This document shows, piece by piece, positions 1 through 7,112 of a stretch of 31,124 nucleotides of DNA (position 1 is its first letter; each line of letters begins with the position of its first letter). Source of the stretch: Prevotella sp. UBA1104. GTDB taxonomy: Bacteria > Bacteroidota > Bacteroidia > Bacteroidales > Bacteroidaceae. Where the stretch lies: contig DCBP01000081.1 in assembly GCA_002314055.1 (NCBI GenBank), forward strand, positions 7,886 to 39,009, given 5' to 3'. The notes below the pieces were generated by a model. It worked only from the letters and a program-made list of their open reading frames with translations, was not told the origin of the DNA and ran no database searches. A program made the position numbers and the translations under genes.

Positions 1-15
1 ATTGTCGTTTGTATA

Positions 16-39
16 AAATAATTTAGACTTGTTACTTAT
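16..39. repeat. Left copy of a 24-base inverted repeat shared with the right end of the window
   Basis: This AT-rich stretch, centred on GACTTGTTACTTAT, recurs in reverse complement at 31083-31106 with 23 of 24 bases identical. It includes TAATTTAG (19-26), one base off the Bacteroidota -7 box TAnnTTTG; the matching copy has the exact box TAATTTTG. The role is unknown. It could be a shared promoter plus initial transcript or part of a dispersed repeat. Confidence 0.6.
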
Positions 40-40
40 A

Positions 41-99
41 AAAATCCTTCACCGTAAGCAGCAGACATTCAAAGTCTTATACCTATGGTGAAGGATTTT
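41..99. terminator. Long-stem hairpin, probably a bidirectional terminator
   Basis: A perfect 13-bp stem (AAAATCCTTCACC at 41-53 with GGTGAAGGATTTT at 87-99) encloses a 33-base loop, which can itself fold (AGAC 63-66 with GTCT 74-77). On the + strand it is followed by TTTTTT at 103-108. On the - strand the second arm runs straight into a five-base T run. It lies 41 bases past the stop of the minus-strand guanine deaminase gene, so it probably ends that transcript and possibly one arriving from the left. A small structured RNA is an alternative. Confidence 0.65.
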
Positions 100-139
100 C
101 AGTTTTTTATTTTCAAATATATAGACAAGATGCAGAGAC

Positions 140-619
140 TCAATATTCCGTCTTGTCGCTTTTTTCAGTCCACATGCGGAAAGCCTTGCTTGCCTCGTCG
201 CGCATCAGAATCTCCGAAGGCTTGTTGCGCTTATCCGGTTCTAATTCAATCTCCTTATAAATAAAGTCGTCGTCGAAGCCGATAGCAGCCGCATCCTTAC
301 GGTCGTTGGCATAGAAAATCTTGTCAAGGCGTGCCCAGTAGATAGCTCCCAAGCACATCGGACAAGGTTCGCAGGACGTATAAATCACGCATCCTTTGAG
401 GTCGAAAGTTCCCAGTTTCTTTGTTGCCTTTCTTATTGCCGACACCTCGGCATGCGCCGTAGGGTCGCAATCGATAGTAACACAATTGGAAGCCTCGGCA
501 ATCAGTTCCCCGTCTTTAGCAATAACCGCACCAAACGGTCCGCCGCCATTTCTCACGCTCTCTTCCGAAAGCTTGATAGCTCTCATCATAAGTTCTCTGT
601 CATTCATTTTCTTATCCAT
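140..619 (-). CDS. guaD: Guanine deaminase (GuaD, cytidine/deoxycytidylate deaminase fold)
   Basis: This 159-residue protein should convert guanine to xanthine and ammonia in the cytosol, as part of purine salvage or catabolism. The zinc-binding and catalytic signature is complete: HAE at 56-58 (His56 ligand, Glu58 proton shuttle) and PCPMC with Cys86 and Cys89 as the other ligands. Length, the FDDDFIYKEI segment and the C-terminal Glu-Tyr resemble Bacillus GuaD rather than the tRNA deaminase TadA, which is the main alternative in this fold. Met1 was chosen; Met5 is an equally possible start because no clear ribosome-binding site precedes either. The gene is transcribed divergently from the flavodoxin/ferredoxin gene across 80 bases and is followed by the hairpin at 41-99. 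Confidence 0.88.
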   Translation of the reverse strand: MDKKMNDRELMMRAIKLSEESVRNGGGPFGAVIAKDGELIAEASNCVTIDCDPTAHAEVSAIRKATKKLGTFDLKGCVIYTSCEPCPMCLGAIYWARLDKIFYANDRKDAAAIGFDDDFIYKEIELEPDKRNKPSEILMRDEASKAFRMWTEKSDKTEY

Positions 620-699
620 TTTATTCCGTTTTCTATTATTTTTAAGCTAAGGTAAGCCTTTTTGTTGTGTTCTCAAAATAAAATGCGTAAATTCGCACC

Positions 700-1488
700 A
701 TGATATTATATTTATCCGGAACAGGAAATACAAAATATGTGGCAGAGACACTCGCTGCCGCATTAAGAGACAGGGCTGTAGACGTGGCAACGTTGCCTGC
801 CGATGGCTTCACGTTAGAACTGGAGAAAGGAGAGACGCTTGGTTTCTGCTTTCCCGTGCATGGCTGGCGCCCTCCGCAACTGATGCGGAGGTTCATGAAT
901 GGAATTAAAGTAAGAACCGAAACCTCATCAGAAGCGATGTATACCTTTGTCGTATGTACCGCTGGCGACACCGTAGGCGAGGCAATAGATGTGTTTATTT
1001 CCGATGCGGCAAAATCGGGAATAAAGGTTAATGCTGCTTTCGATGTGAAAATGCCAAATACTTATGTCGGACTGCCGTTTATGGATGTAGACGGAAAAGA
1101 GGTGGAGCGTGAAAAAATAAAAGCTTCAGTAGGGCGTCTGGCATTTGTCGGTACGGAAATAAAGAAAAAAACAGAGGGACGCTTTTTGAATTACGTCGGG
1201 AAATGGCCGCGTATAAACAGTCGTTTACTGGGTTCAGTGTTCGTCGGGAAACTCGTAACCGACAGATATTTCAGAGTAGACGAAACAGCATGTATAAAAT
1301 GCGGAAAGTGTGCAACCGTTTGCCCTGTTGCGGATATAGAATATACGAAAGGCGAATTTCCGCAATGGAAGCACAATAAAAAATGTATGACATGCTTCGC
1401 CTGCTACCACAGCTGTAAGAAACATGCCATACAATATGGATGGATGACCCGCGGAAAGGGTCAGTATCAATTCCCGGTTAATCGTTAG
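700..1488 (+). CDS. EFR1-type protein: flavodoxin domain fused to a two-cluster ferredoxin
   Basis: This 262-residue cytosolic protein is probably an electron-transfer protein. The N-terminus carries a flavodoxin-like FMN phosphate loop (SGTGNTKYVAE, about residues 6-16) and continues as a flavodoxin fold to about 160. The C-terminus has two [4Fe-4S] motifs: Cys198, 201, 204, 208 and Cys229, 232, 235, 239, each with CxxCxxCxxxC spacing. This arrangement matches the EFR1 family of anaerobes; redox partners are unknown. The FMN loop begins within six residues of the start, so the ATG at 700 is well supported. It stands alone as a transcription unit, and its 3' end overlaps the convergent asparaginase gene by 11 bases. 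No terminator separates the two. Confidence 0.85.
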   Translation: MILYLSGTGNTKYVAETLAAALRDRAVDVATLPADGFTLELEKGETLGFCFPVHGWRPPQLMRRFMNGIKVRTETSSEAMYTFVVCTAGDTVGEAIDVFISDAAKSGIKVNAAFDVKMPNTYVGLPFMDVDGKEVEREKIKASVGRLAFVGTEIKKKTEGRFLNYVGKWPRINSRLLGSVFVGKLVTDRYFRVDETACIKCGKCATVCPVADIEYTKGEFPQWKHNKKCMTCFACYHSCKKHAIQYGWMTRGKGQYQFPVNR

Positions 1489-2551
1489 GAATAGTAATCT
1501 CACCGCAGATGCTGCGGTTCATTTTCGAGCGCACGATATTAGTGTCGGTATAGTGCCCCTGTAGGAACATCAGTTTCGTTAGAGCACCCTCCACCGTACT
1601 GTCGTGACCACTGATGACCCCCATCTTCTTCAGCTGGAACCCCGTGTCGTAACGCCCCATCTCCACCGTTCCGGCAGCACACTGACTAATGTTTACAACA
1701 GTAATGCCGCGGCTTGTTACCTCTTTTAATAAATGCATCAGCCAGGGATGATGGGGAGCGTTGCCACTACCATAGGTTCTCATTATAATGGCACGGAGCT
1801 CAGGAGCCTCTATTACATGGCGAATAATCTGTTCCTGCACACCGGGGAAGAGGGTGAACACGATAACGTTGGGGTCGAGGGCAAAATGCGGAACAAGAGG
1901 CTTTGTGTAGTCCGGCTTCAGAATATACTCCTCGTGGTAGATGATGTTAACTCCGGCATCGCCGAGATGAGGGAAGTTATACGACTCAAACGCATTGAAT
2001 CCGTCGGCATTAGTCTTTGTCGACCTGTTGCCCCTCAACAGGTGTCCGCTGAAATAGATACACACTTCAGGAACGATAGGAGTGCCGTCGGCATGATGTG
2101 CGGATGCAATCTCAATACTTGTTATAAGATTCTCCTTACCGTCGGTGCGCAACTGACCGATAGGCAACTGACTGCCGGTAAGGATAACAGGCTTAGTGAG
2201 GTTCTCGAGCATGAAAGATAGTGCAGATGCCGTAAATGCCATAGTGTCGGTGCCGTGCAGAATGACGAAACCGTCATACTGCTCATATCTGTCAGCAATA
2301 ATCCTTACCAGTTGCGACCAAAAGCGTGGCGTCATGTCGCTGGAGTCGATGGCAGGAGTAAACTGATATGTGTCGATGCCCGTCTCCAAAGTGGCAAATT
2401 CAGGAAGACAACTTACAAGATGGTTGAAGTCGAGTGGCTCCAGAACACCCGTTATGGGGTTGCGCCCCATGCCGATAGTACCTCCTGTATAGATAAGCAA
2501 AACTCTGTCTGTACGGACAACTCTCGGTTGCAAGGAATTATTGTCGTTCAT
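1478..2551 (-). CDS. ansA: Type I (cytoplasmic) L-asparaginase
   Basis: The enzyme hydrolyses L-asparagine to aspartate and ammonia. With the start at 2551 it has 357 residues, typical of the family. YTGGTIGM at 21-28 holds the first catalytic threonine (Thr25), and HGTDTM at 99-104 holds the second Thr-Asp pair (Thr101, Asp102). There is no signal peptide, in keeping with the cytoplasmic type I enzyme rather than the periplasmic type II. An upstream in-frame ATG at 2614 would lie inside the -33 box of the promoter at 2585-2615, so the start at 2551 (MNDNNSL) is preferred. The gene is divergent from uxaC. The nearby glutamine-dependent enzymes suggest a general amide-nitrogen theme, but that link is inference. 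Confidence 0.93.
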   Translation of the reverse strand: MNDNNSLQPRVVRTDRVLLIYTGGTIGMGRNPITGVLEPLDFNHLVSCLPEFATLETGIDTYQFTPAIDSSDMTPRFWSQLVRIIADRYEQYDGFVILHGTDTMAFTASALSFMLENLTKPVILTGSQLPIGQLRTDGKENLITSIEIASAHHADGTPIVPEVCIYFSGHLLRGNRSTKTNADGFNAFESYNFPHLGDAGVNIIYHEEYILKPDYTKPLVPHFALDPNVIVFTLFPGVQEQIIRHVIEAPELRAIIMRTYGSGNAPHHPWLMHLLKEVTSRGITVVNISQCAAGTVEMGRYDTGFQLKKMGVISGHDSTVEGALTKLMFLQGHYTDTNIVRSKMNRSICGEITIPND

Positions 2552-2584
2552 ATGTTGAAACTCTTTTTTTTCGTTTTGATAGTG

Positions 2585-2615
2585 CAAATATAGTTTAAAA
2601 ATATTTGAAATCAAA
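2585..2615 (-). promoter_or_regulatory. Promoter of the asparaginase gene (TTTG-N19-TATATTTG)
   Basis: On the minus strand, TTTG (2615-2612) is followed by exactly 19 bases and then TATATTTG (2592-2585). This is a perfect match to the Bacteroidota primary sigma factor consensus TTTG-N19-TAnnTTTG. Transcription should start near 2578, about 27 bases before the ATG at 2551. The site interleaves with the uxaC promoter on the other strand. Confidence 0.85.
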
Positions 2616-2633
2616 AAAAATGCCGTATATTTG
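2604..2633 (+). promoter_or_regulatory. Promoter of uxaC (TTTG-N18-TATATTTG)
   Basis: TTTG at 2604-2607 and TATATTTG at 2626-2633 are separated by 18 bases, giving a start near 2640 and a leader of roughly 50 bases. The -33 regions of this promoter and of the divergent asparaginase promoter lie within 12 bases of each other, so the two polymerases probably cannot bind together. Confidence 0.8.
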
Positions 2634-2692
2634 CAGTATTAAATAGAAACAAATTACATATTAATAATAAACACTTAAAAATAAAGAAAAAC

Positions 2693-4096
2693 ATGAAGCA
2701 ATTTATGGACGAAAACTTCTTGCTTGATACTCCTACAGCGCAAGATCTTTTCCACAATCATGCGGCTAAAATGCCTATCATCGACTATCACTGTCACCTT
2801 ATCCCGGAAATGGTTGCAAACGACCACAAGTTTAAGAGCATTACAGAGCTTTGGCTGGGCGGCGACCACTACAAATGGCGTGCTATGCGTACAAACGGCG
2901 TAGACGAGAAGTACTGCACCGGTACAGATACATCCGACTGGGAGAAATTCGAGAAGTGGGCAGAGACTGTGCCTTACACATTCCGTAACCCGCTTTACCA
3001 CTGGACACACCTTGAGCTGAAAACAGCTTTCGGTATCAACAAGCTGTTGAGTCCGAAGACAGCACGTGAGATCTTCGACGAGTGTAACGAGAAATTGCAG
3101 CAGCCTGGCTATACAGCACGTGGCTTCATGCGCCGTTACAATGTAGAGTGTGTCTGCACTACAGATGATCCAATCGATGACCTGCGCTATCACAAGCAGA
3201 CTCGCGAGAGCGGTTTCGAGATAAAGATGATTCCGGCATGGCGTCCAGACAAGGCTATGAATATCGAAAAGCCTGATTTCGCTGACTATGTAAACAAACT
3301 TGGCGAGGTTGCAGGTGTTACAATCAACAAGTTTGCTGATATGGTTGATGCTCTTCAGAAGCGCCACGACTTCTTCCATGAGAATGGTTGCCGCCTCTCC
3401 GACCACGGAATTGAGGAATTCTATGATGAGCCATATACAGATACCCAGATTGAAACAATCTTCGAGAAGGCAATGCGTAAACAGCAGCTTTCAGCACAGG
3501 AAATTCGCCAGTTCAAGCACTGCATCCTTCACGTCTTTGCAGAGCAGGACTATGCAGCAGACTGGACACAGCAGTATCACTATGGTGCAATCCGCGACAA
3601 TAACACACTGATGTATAACAAGCTTGGTGCAGATACCGGTTTCGATTCAATCGGTGAGTTCACTACAGCAAAGGCAATGAGCCACTTCCTCAATGAACTC
3701 AATATGGAGGGCAAGCTGACACGTACAATCCTGTATTGCTTGAACCCATGTGCAAATGAGGTAATTGCTACAATGCTTGGTAACTTCCAGGATGGTTCTT
3801 GCCCGGGCAAGATTCAGTTCGGTTCAGGTTGGTGGTTCAACGATCAGCTCGACGGAATGACAAAGCAGATGAATGCACTTTCTGTACTCGGTTTGCTGAG
3901 CCGCTTCGTTGGTATGCTTACCGACAGCCGTTCGTTCCTTTCTTACCCTCGCCACGAGTACTTCCGCCGTTTGCTCTGCAACCTGCTCGGCAACGATGTA
4001 GAGAAGGGCTTGCTGCCTAACGATATGGAGAGTCTCTCTCGTATGGTTGAGGATATCAGCTACAACAACGCACGCAACTATTTCAAGTTTTATTAA
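2693..4096 (+). CDS. uxaC: Glucuronate isomerase (uronate isomerase)
   Basis: UxaC interconverts D-glucuronate with D-fructuronate, and D-galacturonate with D-tagaturonate, the first step of hexuronate breakdown. The 467-residue length matches the family (about 470). The amidohydrolase-type metal motif DYHCHL is at 31-36, with His33 and His35. The family's C-terminal region is intact, including the SYPRHEYFRR segment. The usual partner genes (uxaB, uxuB, uxuA, kdgK) are not in this window, so the gene stands alone here with its own promoter and a hairpin terminator at 4151-4197. In a polysaccharide-degrading Bacteroidales cell the substrates would come from pectin or glucuronate-containing glycans; this is inference. 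Confidence 0.96.
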   Translation: MKQFMDENFLLDTPTAQDLFHNHAAKMPIIDYHCHLIPEMVANDHKFKSITELWLGGDHYKWRAMRTNGVDEKYCTGTDTSDWEKFEKWAETVPYTFRNPLYHWTHLELKTAFGINKLLSPKTAREIFDECNEKLQQPGYTARGFMRRYNVECVCTTDDPIDDLRYHKQTRESGFEIKMIPAWRPDKAMNIEKPDFADYVNKLGEVAGVTINKFADMVDALQKRHDFFHENGCRLSDHGIEEFYDEPYTDTQIETIFEKAMRKQQLSAQEIRQFKHCILHVFAEQDYAADWTQQYHYGAIRDNNTLMYNKLGADTGFDSIGEFTTAKAMSHFLNELNMEGKLTRTILYCLNPCANEVIATMLGNFQDGSCPGKIQFGSGWWFNDQLDGMTKQMNALSVLGLLSRFVGMLTDSRSFLSYPRHEYFRRLLCNLLGNDVEKGLLPNDMESLSRMVEDISYNNARNYFKFY

Positions 4097-4150
4097 TTGA
4101 AAATTGACGGTTCTGTTTTCTGTTAACAGGAAAATAGAATAACATAAAGG

Positions 4151-4197
4151 GAATCCTCTTTTCTCCTATATATATAATAAGGTGGAAAAGAGGATTC
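4151..4197 (+). terminator. Hairpin terminator after uxaC
   Basis: GAATCCTCTTTTC (4151-4163) pairs perfectly with GAAAAGAGGATTC (4185-4197) over 13 bp, with a 21-base loop. TTTATATTCTC follows. It lies 54 bases past the uxaC stop and ahead of the next promoter. Stem length and long loop resemble the hairpin at 41-99. Confidence 0.75.
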
Positions 4198-4277
4198 TTT
4201 ATATTCTCAATTCCCTGCCGTTCTTTTTATTGATTTTATTGTTCTGTATCTTGTAAACACATTTAGTTAGCCAAATA

Positions 4278-4309
4278 TTTGCCAATCTCAGAAAATAGAC
4301 TTATTTTTG
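4278..4309 (+). promoter_or_regulatory. Promoter of the export lipoprotein-glmS unit (TTTG-N20-TATTTTTG)
   Basis: TTTG at 4278-4281 and TATTTTTG at 4302-4309 are 20 bases apart, so transcription should start near 4316. This falls after an in-frame ATG at 4307, which rules that ATG out as the translation start and supports 4343. Confidence 0.75.
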
Positions 4310-4342
4310 CAAAGTTTTAACTATATATTTATTATTAGACGT

Positions 4343-5143
4343 ATGAAGAAACTAATTGCACCAATAGTTTTAGCGCTCGTTGTACTTTCATTTTTCAGTT
4401 GTGGAAGTACAAAGAATGTGGCTTATTTCCAGAATGCAGACACTTTGAATCTTTCAGCATCAAAGGGCTTGTATGATGCAAAAATAATGCCGAAGGACTT
4501 GCTTACAATAACAGTCAGTACCACTGATCCAAAGGCTGCAGCACCATTCAATCTCTCTGTACAGAGTACATTGGGAAATGCCGGTTCTCTAAGCAGCGGT
4601 TCCGGAAGCCTTCTTCAATACCTCGTGGATAATGACGGGTGTATCAATTTTCCGGTCGTAGGACTGATAAAGGTTGCAGGACTTACAAAGCGTGAGTGTG
4701 AAGATCTTATCCATGATAAGATTAAACCGTATATGGCAGCAAACGAGCGTCCTATTATAAATGTAAGAATGTCAAGCTTCAAAATATCCGTACTCGGAGA
4801 AGTTGCAAGTCCGGGACAATATACCGTTGATGCCGAGAAAATCAGCATCCTTCAGGCACTTGCCGATGCCGGCGACCTTACTATCTACGGTAAGCGCAAC
4901 AATGTGATGCTTGTAAGAGAGGATGCAAACGGACAGAAGTCTATTCACAGGCTCAATCTGAACGATGCAAACCTTATCAATTCTCCTTATTATTATCTGC
5001 AGCAGAATGATGCCATCATAGTGGAACCAAACAAGGTAAAGGCCCAGAATTCATCAATTGGACAGAGTACTACCCTGTGGTTCTCCGCAATCGGTATCGT
5101 AACATCTGTTGCGTCGCTTGTAACAAATATCATCAGAAACTAA
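4343..5143 (+). CDS. Polysaccharide biosynthesis/export lipoprotein (Wza-like)
   Basis: This 266-residue protein should be an outer-membrane lipoprotein of the Wza/polysaccharide-export family, which forms the exit channel for capsular or exopolysaccharide. The signal sequence MKKLIAPIVLALVVLSFFSC ends in a lipobox-like SFFSC, with Cys20 as the lipidated residue. A Poly_export domain spans about 44-133, followed by an SLBB-type domain from about 147 (ISVLGEVASPGQYTV). A hydrophobic C-terminal helix lies at about 244-263. The start at 4343 is fixed by the signal peptide and by the promoter. No inner-membrane Wzc-like partner or glycosyltransferase is nearby. The gene is followed after only 18 bases by glmS, whose product supplies amino sugar precursors, so cotranscription is likely. 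Confidence 0.9.
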   Translation: MKKLIAPIVLALVVLSFFSCGSTKNVAYFQNADTLNLSASKGLYDAKIMPKDLLTITVSTTDPKAAAPFNLSVQSTLGNAGSLSSGSGSLLQYLVDNDGCINFPVVGLIKVAGLTKRECEDLIHDKIKPYMAANERPIINVRMSSFKISVLGEVASPGQYTVDAEKISILQALADAGDLTIYGKRNNVMLVREDANGQKSIHRLNLNDANLINSPYYYLQQNDAIIVEPNKVKAQNSSIGQSTTLWFSAIGIVTSVASLVTNIIRN

Positions 5144-5161
5144 TCCGCAAAGAAGTTTTAT

Positions 5162-7006
5162 ATGTGTGGAATAGTAGGATATATAGGCAAGAGAGAGGCT
5201 TTCCCGATACTCATAAATGGCTTGAAACGTTTGGAATATCGCGGATATGACAGTGCTGGAGTTGCGTTGGTGAATAGTGACGGTAATCTTAGCGTATATA
5301 AGACAAAGGGAAAGGTTGCCGACCTTGAAGCTTTTTGCTTAGACAAGGATGTCAGCGGTTCTGTAGGTATCGCACATACTCGGTGGGCAACACACGGTGA
5401 ACCGTCGGCAGTAAATGCACATCCGCATTATTCGGAATCTAAGAACCTTGCACTTATACATAACGGTATTATCGAGAACTATGCCGATCTGAAAAAGAAA
5501 CTGATTGCCAATGGTGTGAAGTTCCGTTCGGATACGGATACGGAAGTAATCGTTCAGCTTGTGGAGTATATACAGCTGAAGAAGAATTTGGATCTCCTGA
5601 CAGCAGTCCAGCTTGCGCTGCATCAGCTTATTGGAGCATACGCCATTGCAATACTCGACAAGAATGAACCAAACCAGATAATTGCGGCACGTAAGCAGAG
5701 TCCACTTGTTATCGGTATCGGAGAAGGCGAGTTCTTCCTCGGTTCGGATGCAACGCCTATTATCGAATACACAGACAAAGTGGTTTATCTCGACGACGAC
5801 AATATTGCCGTGATGCGTCTCGGGGAAGAACTGAAGGTGGTTAATATCCAAAACATTAAGATGTCGCCTGAAGTAAAGACCGTAGACCTTGATCTCGGAC
5901 AGATTGAGAAAGGTGGCTTCCCGCATTTCATGCTGAAAGAAATCTTTGAACAGCCGGAATGTCTTGAGAACTGCATGCGTGGCAGAATTAATGTAGACTT
6001 GAACAACGTTACTCTTAGCGCTGTTATTGATTATAAAAAACAACTGCTTGGCGCCAAGCGCTTTATCATCGTTGCTTGTGGCACATCATGGCATGCCGGA
6101 CTTATCGGAAAGCAACTGATAGAGTCGTTCTGCCGTATTCCGGTGGAAGTTGAGTATGCCAGTGAATTCCGTTACCGCAATCCTGTGGTGAACAGTGATG
6201 ACGTGGTTATCGCCATATCACAGAGCGGTGAGACAGCTGACACACTTGCTGCCGTTAAGCTTGCCAAAGACCATGGCGCTTTCGTCTATGGTATCTGTAA
6301 CGCTATCGGTTCAAGCATACCGAGAGCTACTGATACGGGCTCCTATATACATGTCGGTCCGGAAATCGGTGTGGCATCAACAAAGGCGTTTACCGGACAG
6401 GTTACCGTCCTTGCAATGCTCGCTCTTGCTCTTGCAAAGGAGAAGGGCACTATAACAGATGAGCTCTATTCTTCTGTTGTAAAGGAGTTAAGTGTTATTC
6501 CAGGCAAAATAAAGAAGATGCTTGAGCTGAACGATAGAGTTGCTGAACTGAGCCGTACGTTCACGTATGCCCGAAATTTCCTCTATCTCGGTCGTGGATA
6601 CAATTATCCGGTGGCTCTTGAGGGGGCTTTGAAACTGAAGGAAATCAGTTATATACATGCTGAAGGATATCCGGCTGCAGAAATGAAACACGGACCTATT
6701 GCCCTTATCGATTCCGATATGCCGGTGGTTGTTATTGCCCCGCATGACGATATGTATAAGAAGGTGCTTAGCAATATACAGGAGGTTAAGGCTCGTAAGG
6801 GTAAAGTGATGGCTCTTGTGTCGAGCGGAGACGATACGATAAGCAAGATTGCCGATGAGGTGATAGAGATGCCGCAGACGCTGGAGTGTCTGGAGCCGCT
6901 AATCGCTTCTGTGCCGTTACAGCTCTTGGCTTATCATATTGCAGTATGTAAGGGAAAGAATGTTGACCAACCGCGCAATCTGGCAAAGTCGGTCACTGTT
7001 GAATGA
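5162..7006 (+). CDS. glmS: Glutamine-fructose-6-phosphate aminotransferase (isomerizing)
   Basis: GlmS makes glucosamine-6-phosphate from fructose-6-phosphate and glutamine, the entry step to UDP-GlcNAc for peptidoglycan, lipid A and capsule. The 614-residue protein starts MCGIVGYIG, so Cys2 becomes the N-terminal nucleophile of the class II glutamine amidotransferase domain (about 1-230). Two SIS sugar-isomerase domains follow, with VACGTSWHAG near residue 300 and ISQSGETADT soon after. The C-terminal tail PRNLAKSVTVE is the family's conserved ending. It lies 18 bases after the export lipoprotein gene and probably shares its promoter. No glmS ribozyme is expected or seen. The hairpin at 7021-7048 follows the stop. 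Confidence 0.98.
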   Translation: MCGIVGYIGKREAFPILINGLKRLEYRGYDSAGVALVNSDGNLSVYKTKGKVADLEAFCLDKDVSGSVGIAHTRWATHGEPSAVNAHPHYSESKNLALIHNGIIENYADLKKKLIANGVKFRSDTDTEVIVQLVEYIQLKKNLDLLTAVQLALHQLIGAYAIAILDKNEPNQIIAARKQSPLVIGIGEGEFFLGSDATPIIEYTDKVVYLDDDNIAVMRLGEELKVVNIQNIKMSPEVKTVDLDLGQIEKGGFPHFMLKEIFEQPECLENCMRGRINVDLNNVTLSAVIDYKKQLLGAKRFIIVACGTSWHAGLIGKQLIESFCRIPVEVEYASEFRYRNPVVNSDDVVIAISQSGETADTLAAVKLAKDHGAFVYGICNAIGSSIPRATDTGSYIHVGPEIGVASTKAFTGQVTVLAMLALALAKEKGTITDELYSSVVKELSVIPGKIKKMLELNDRVAELSRTFTYARNFLYLGRGYNYPVALEGALKLKEISYIHAEGYPAAEMKHGPIALIDSDMPVVVIAPHDDMYKKVLSNIQEVKARKGKVMALVSSGDDTISKIADEVIEMPQTLECLEPLIASVPLQLLAYHIAVCKGKNVDQPRNLAKSVTVE

Positions 7007-7020
7007 TTGAAAATATTATG

Positions 7021-7048
7021 GGGCTACTCCTTTTTAAGGAGCAAGCCC
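7021..7048 (+). terminator. Compact GC-containing hairpin after glmS
   Basis: GGGCT (7021-7025) pairs with AGCCC (7044-7048), and CTCCTT (7027-7032) pairs with AAGGAG (7036-7041) around a TTT loop. The stem is strong, but only a short U stretch (TTTGATATAA) follows. It may end or attenuate the glmS transcript before the next gene 64 bases on. Confidence 0.6.
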
Positions 7049-7112
7049 TTTGATATAATATATAGTAAGGTATAAGAATTTCAGGAACGAATTACGTAAA
7101 AGCATTTACACA

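Noticed and set aside
684..702. TAAATTCG as a -7 box for the flavodoxin/ferredoxin gene
   Set aside because: It has a mismatch, lacks a correctly spaced TTTG and would start transcription after the ATG at 700, whose position is fixed by the flavin-binding loop.
2552..2614. Upstream ATG extending the asparaginase by 21 residues
   Set aside because: The ATG at 2614 lies within the -33 box of a perfect promoter, so it would not be in the mRNA. The extra residues are also untypical.
4307..4342. Upstream ATG adding 12 residues to the export lipoprotein
   Set aside because: It overlaps the -7 promoter box and would spoil the signal peptide; the ATG at 4343 gives a proper lipoprotein signal.
5144..5161. 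A glmS ribozyme or riboswitch before glmS
   Set aside because: Only 18 bases separate glmS from the previous gene, so there is no room for the ribozyme, which is known mainly from Gram-positive bacteria.
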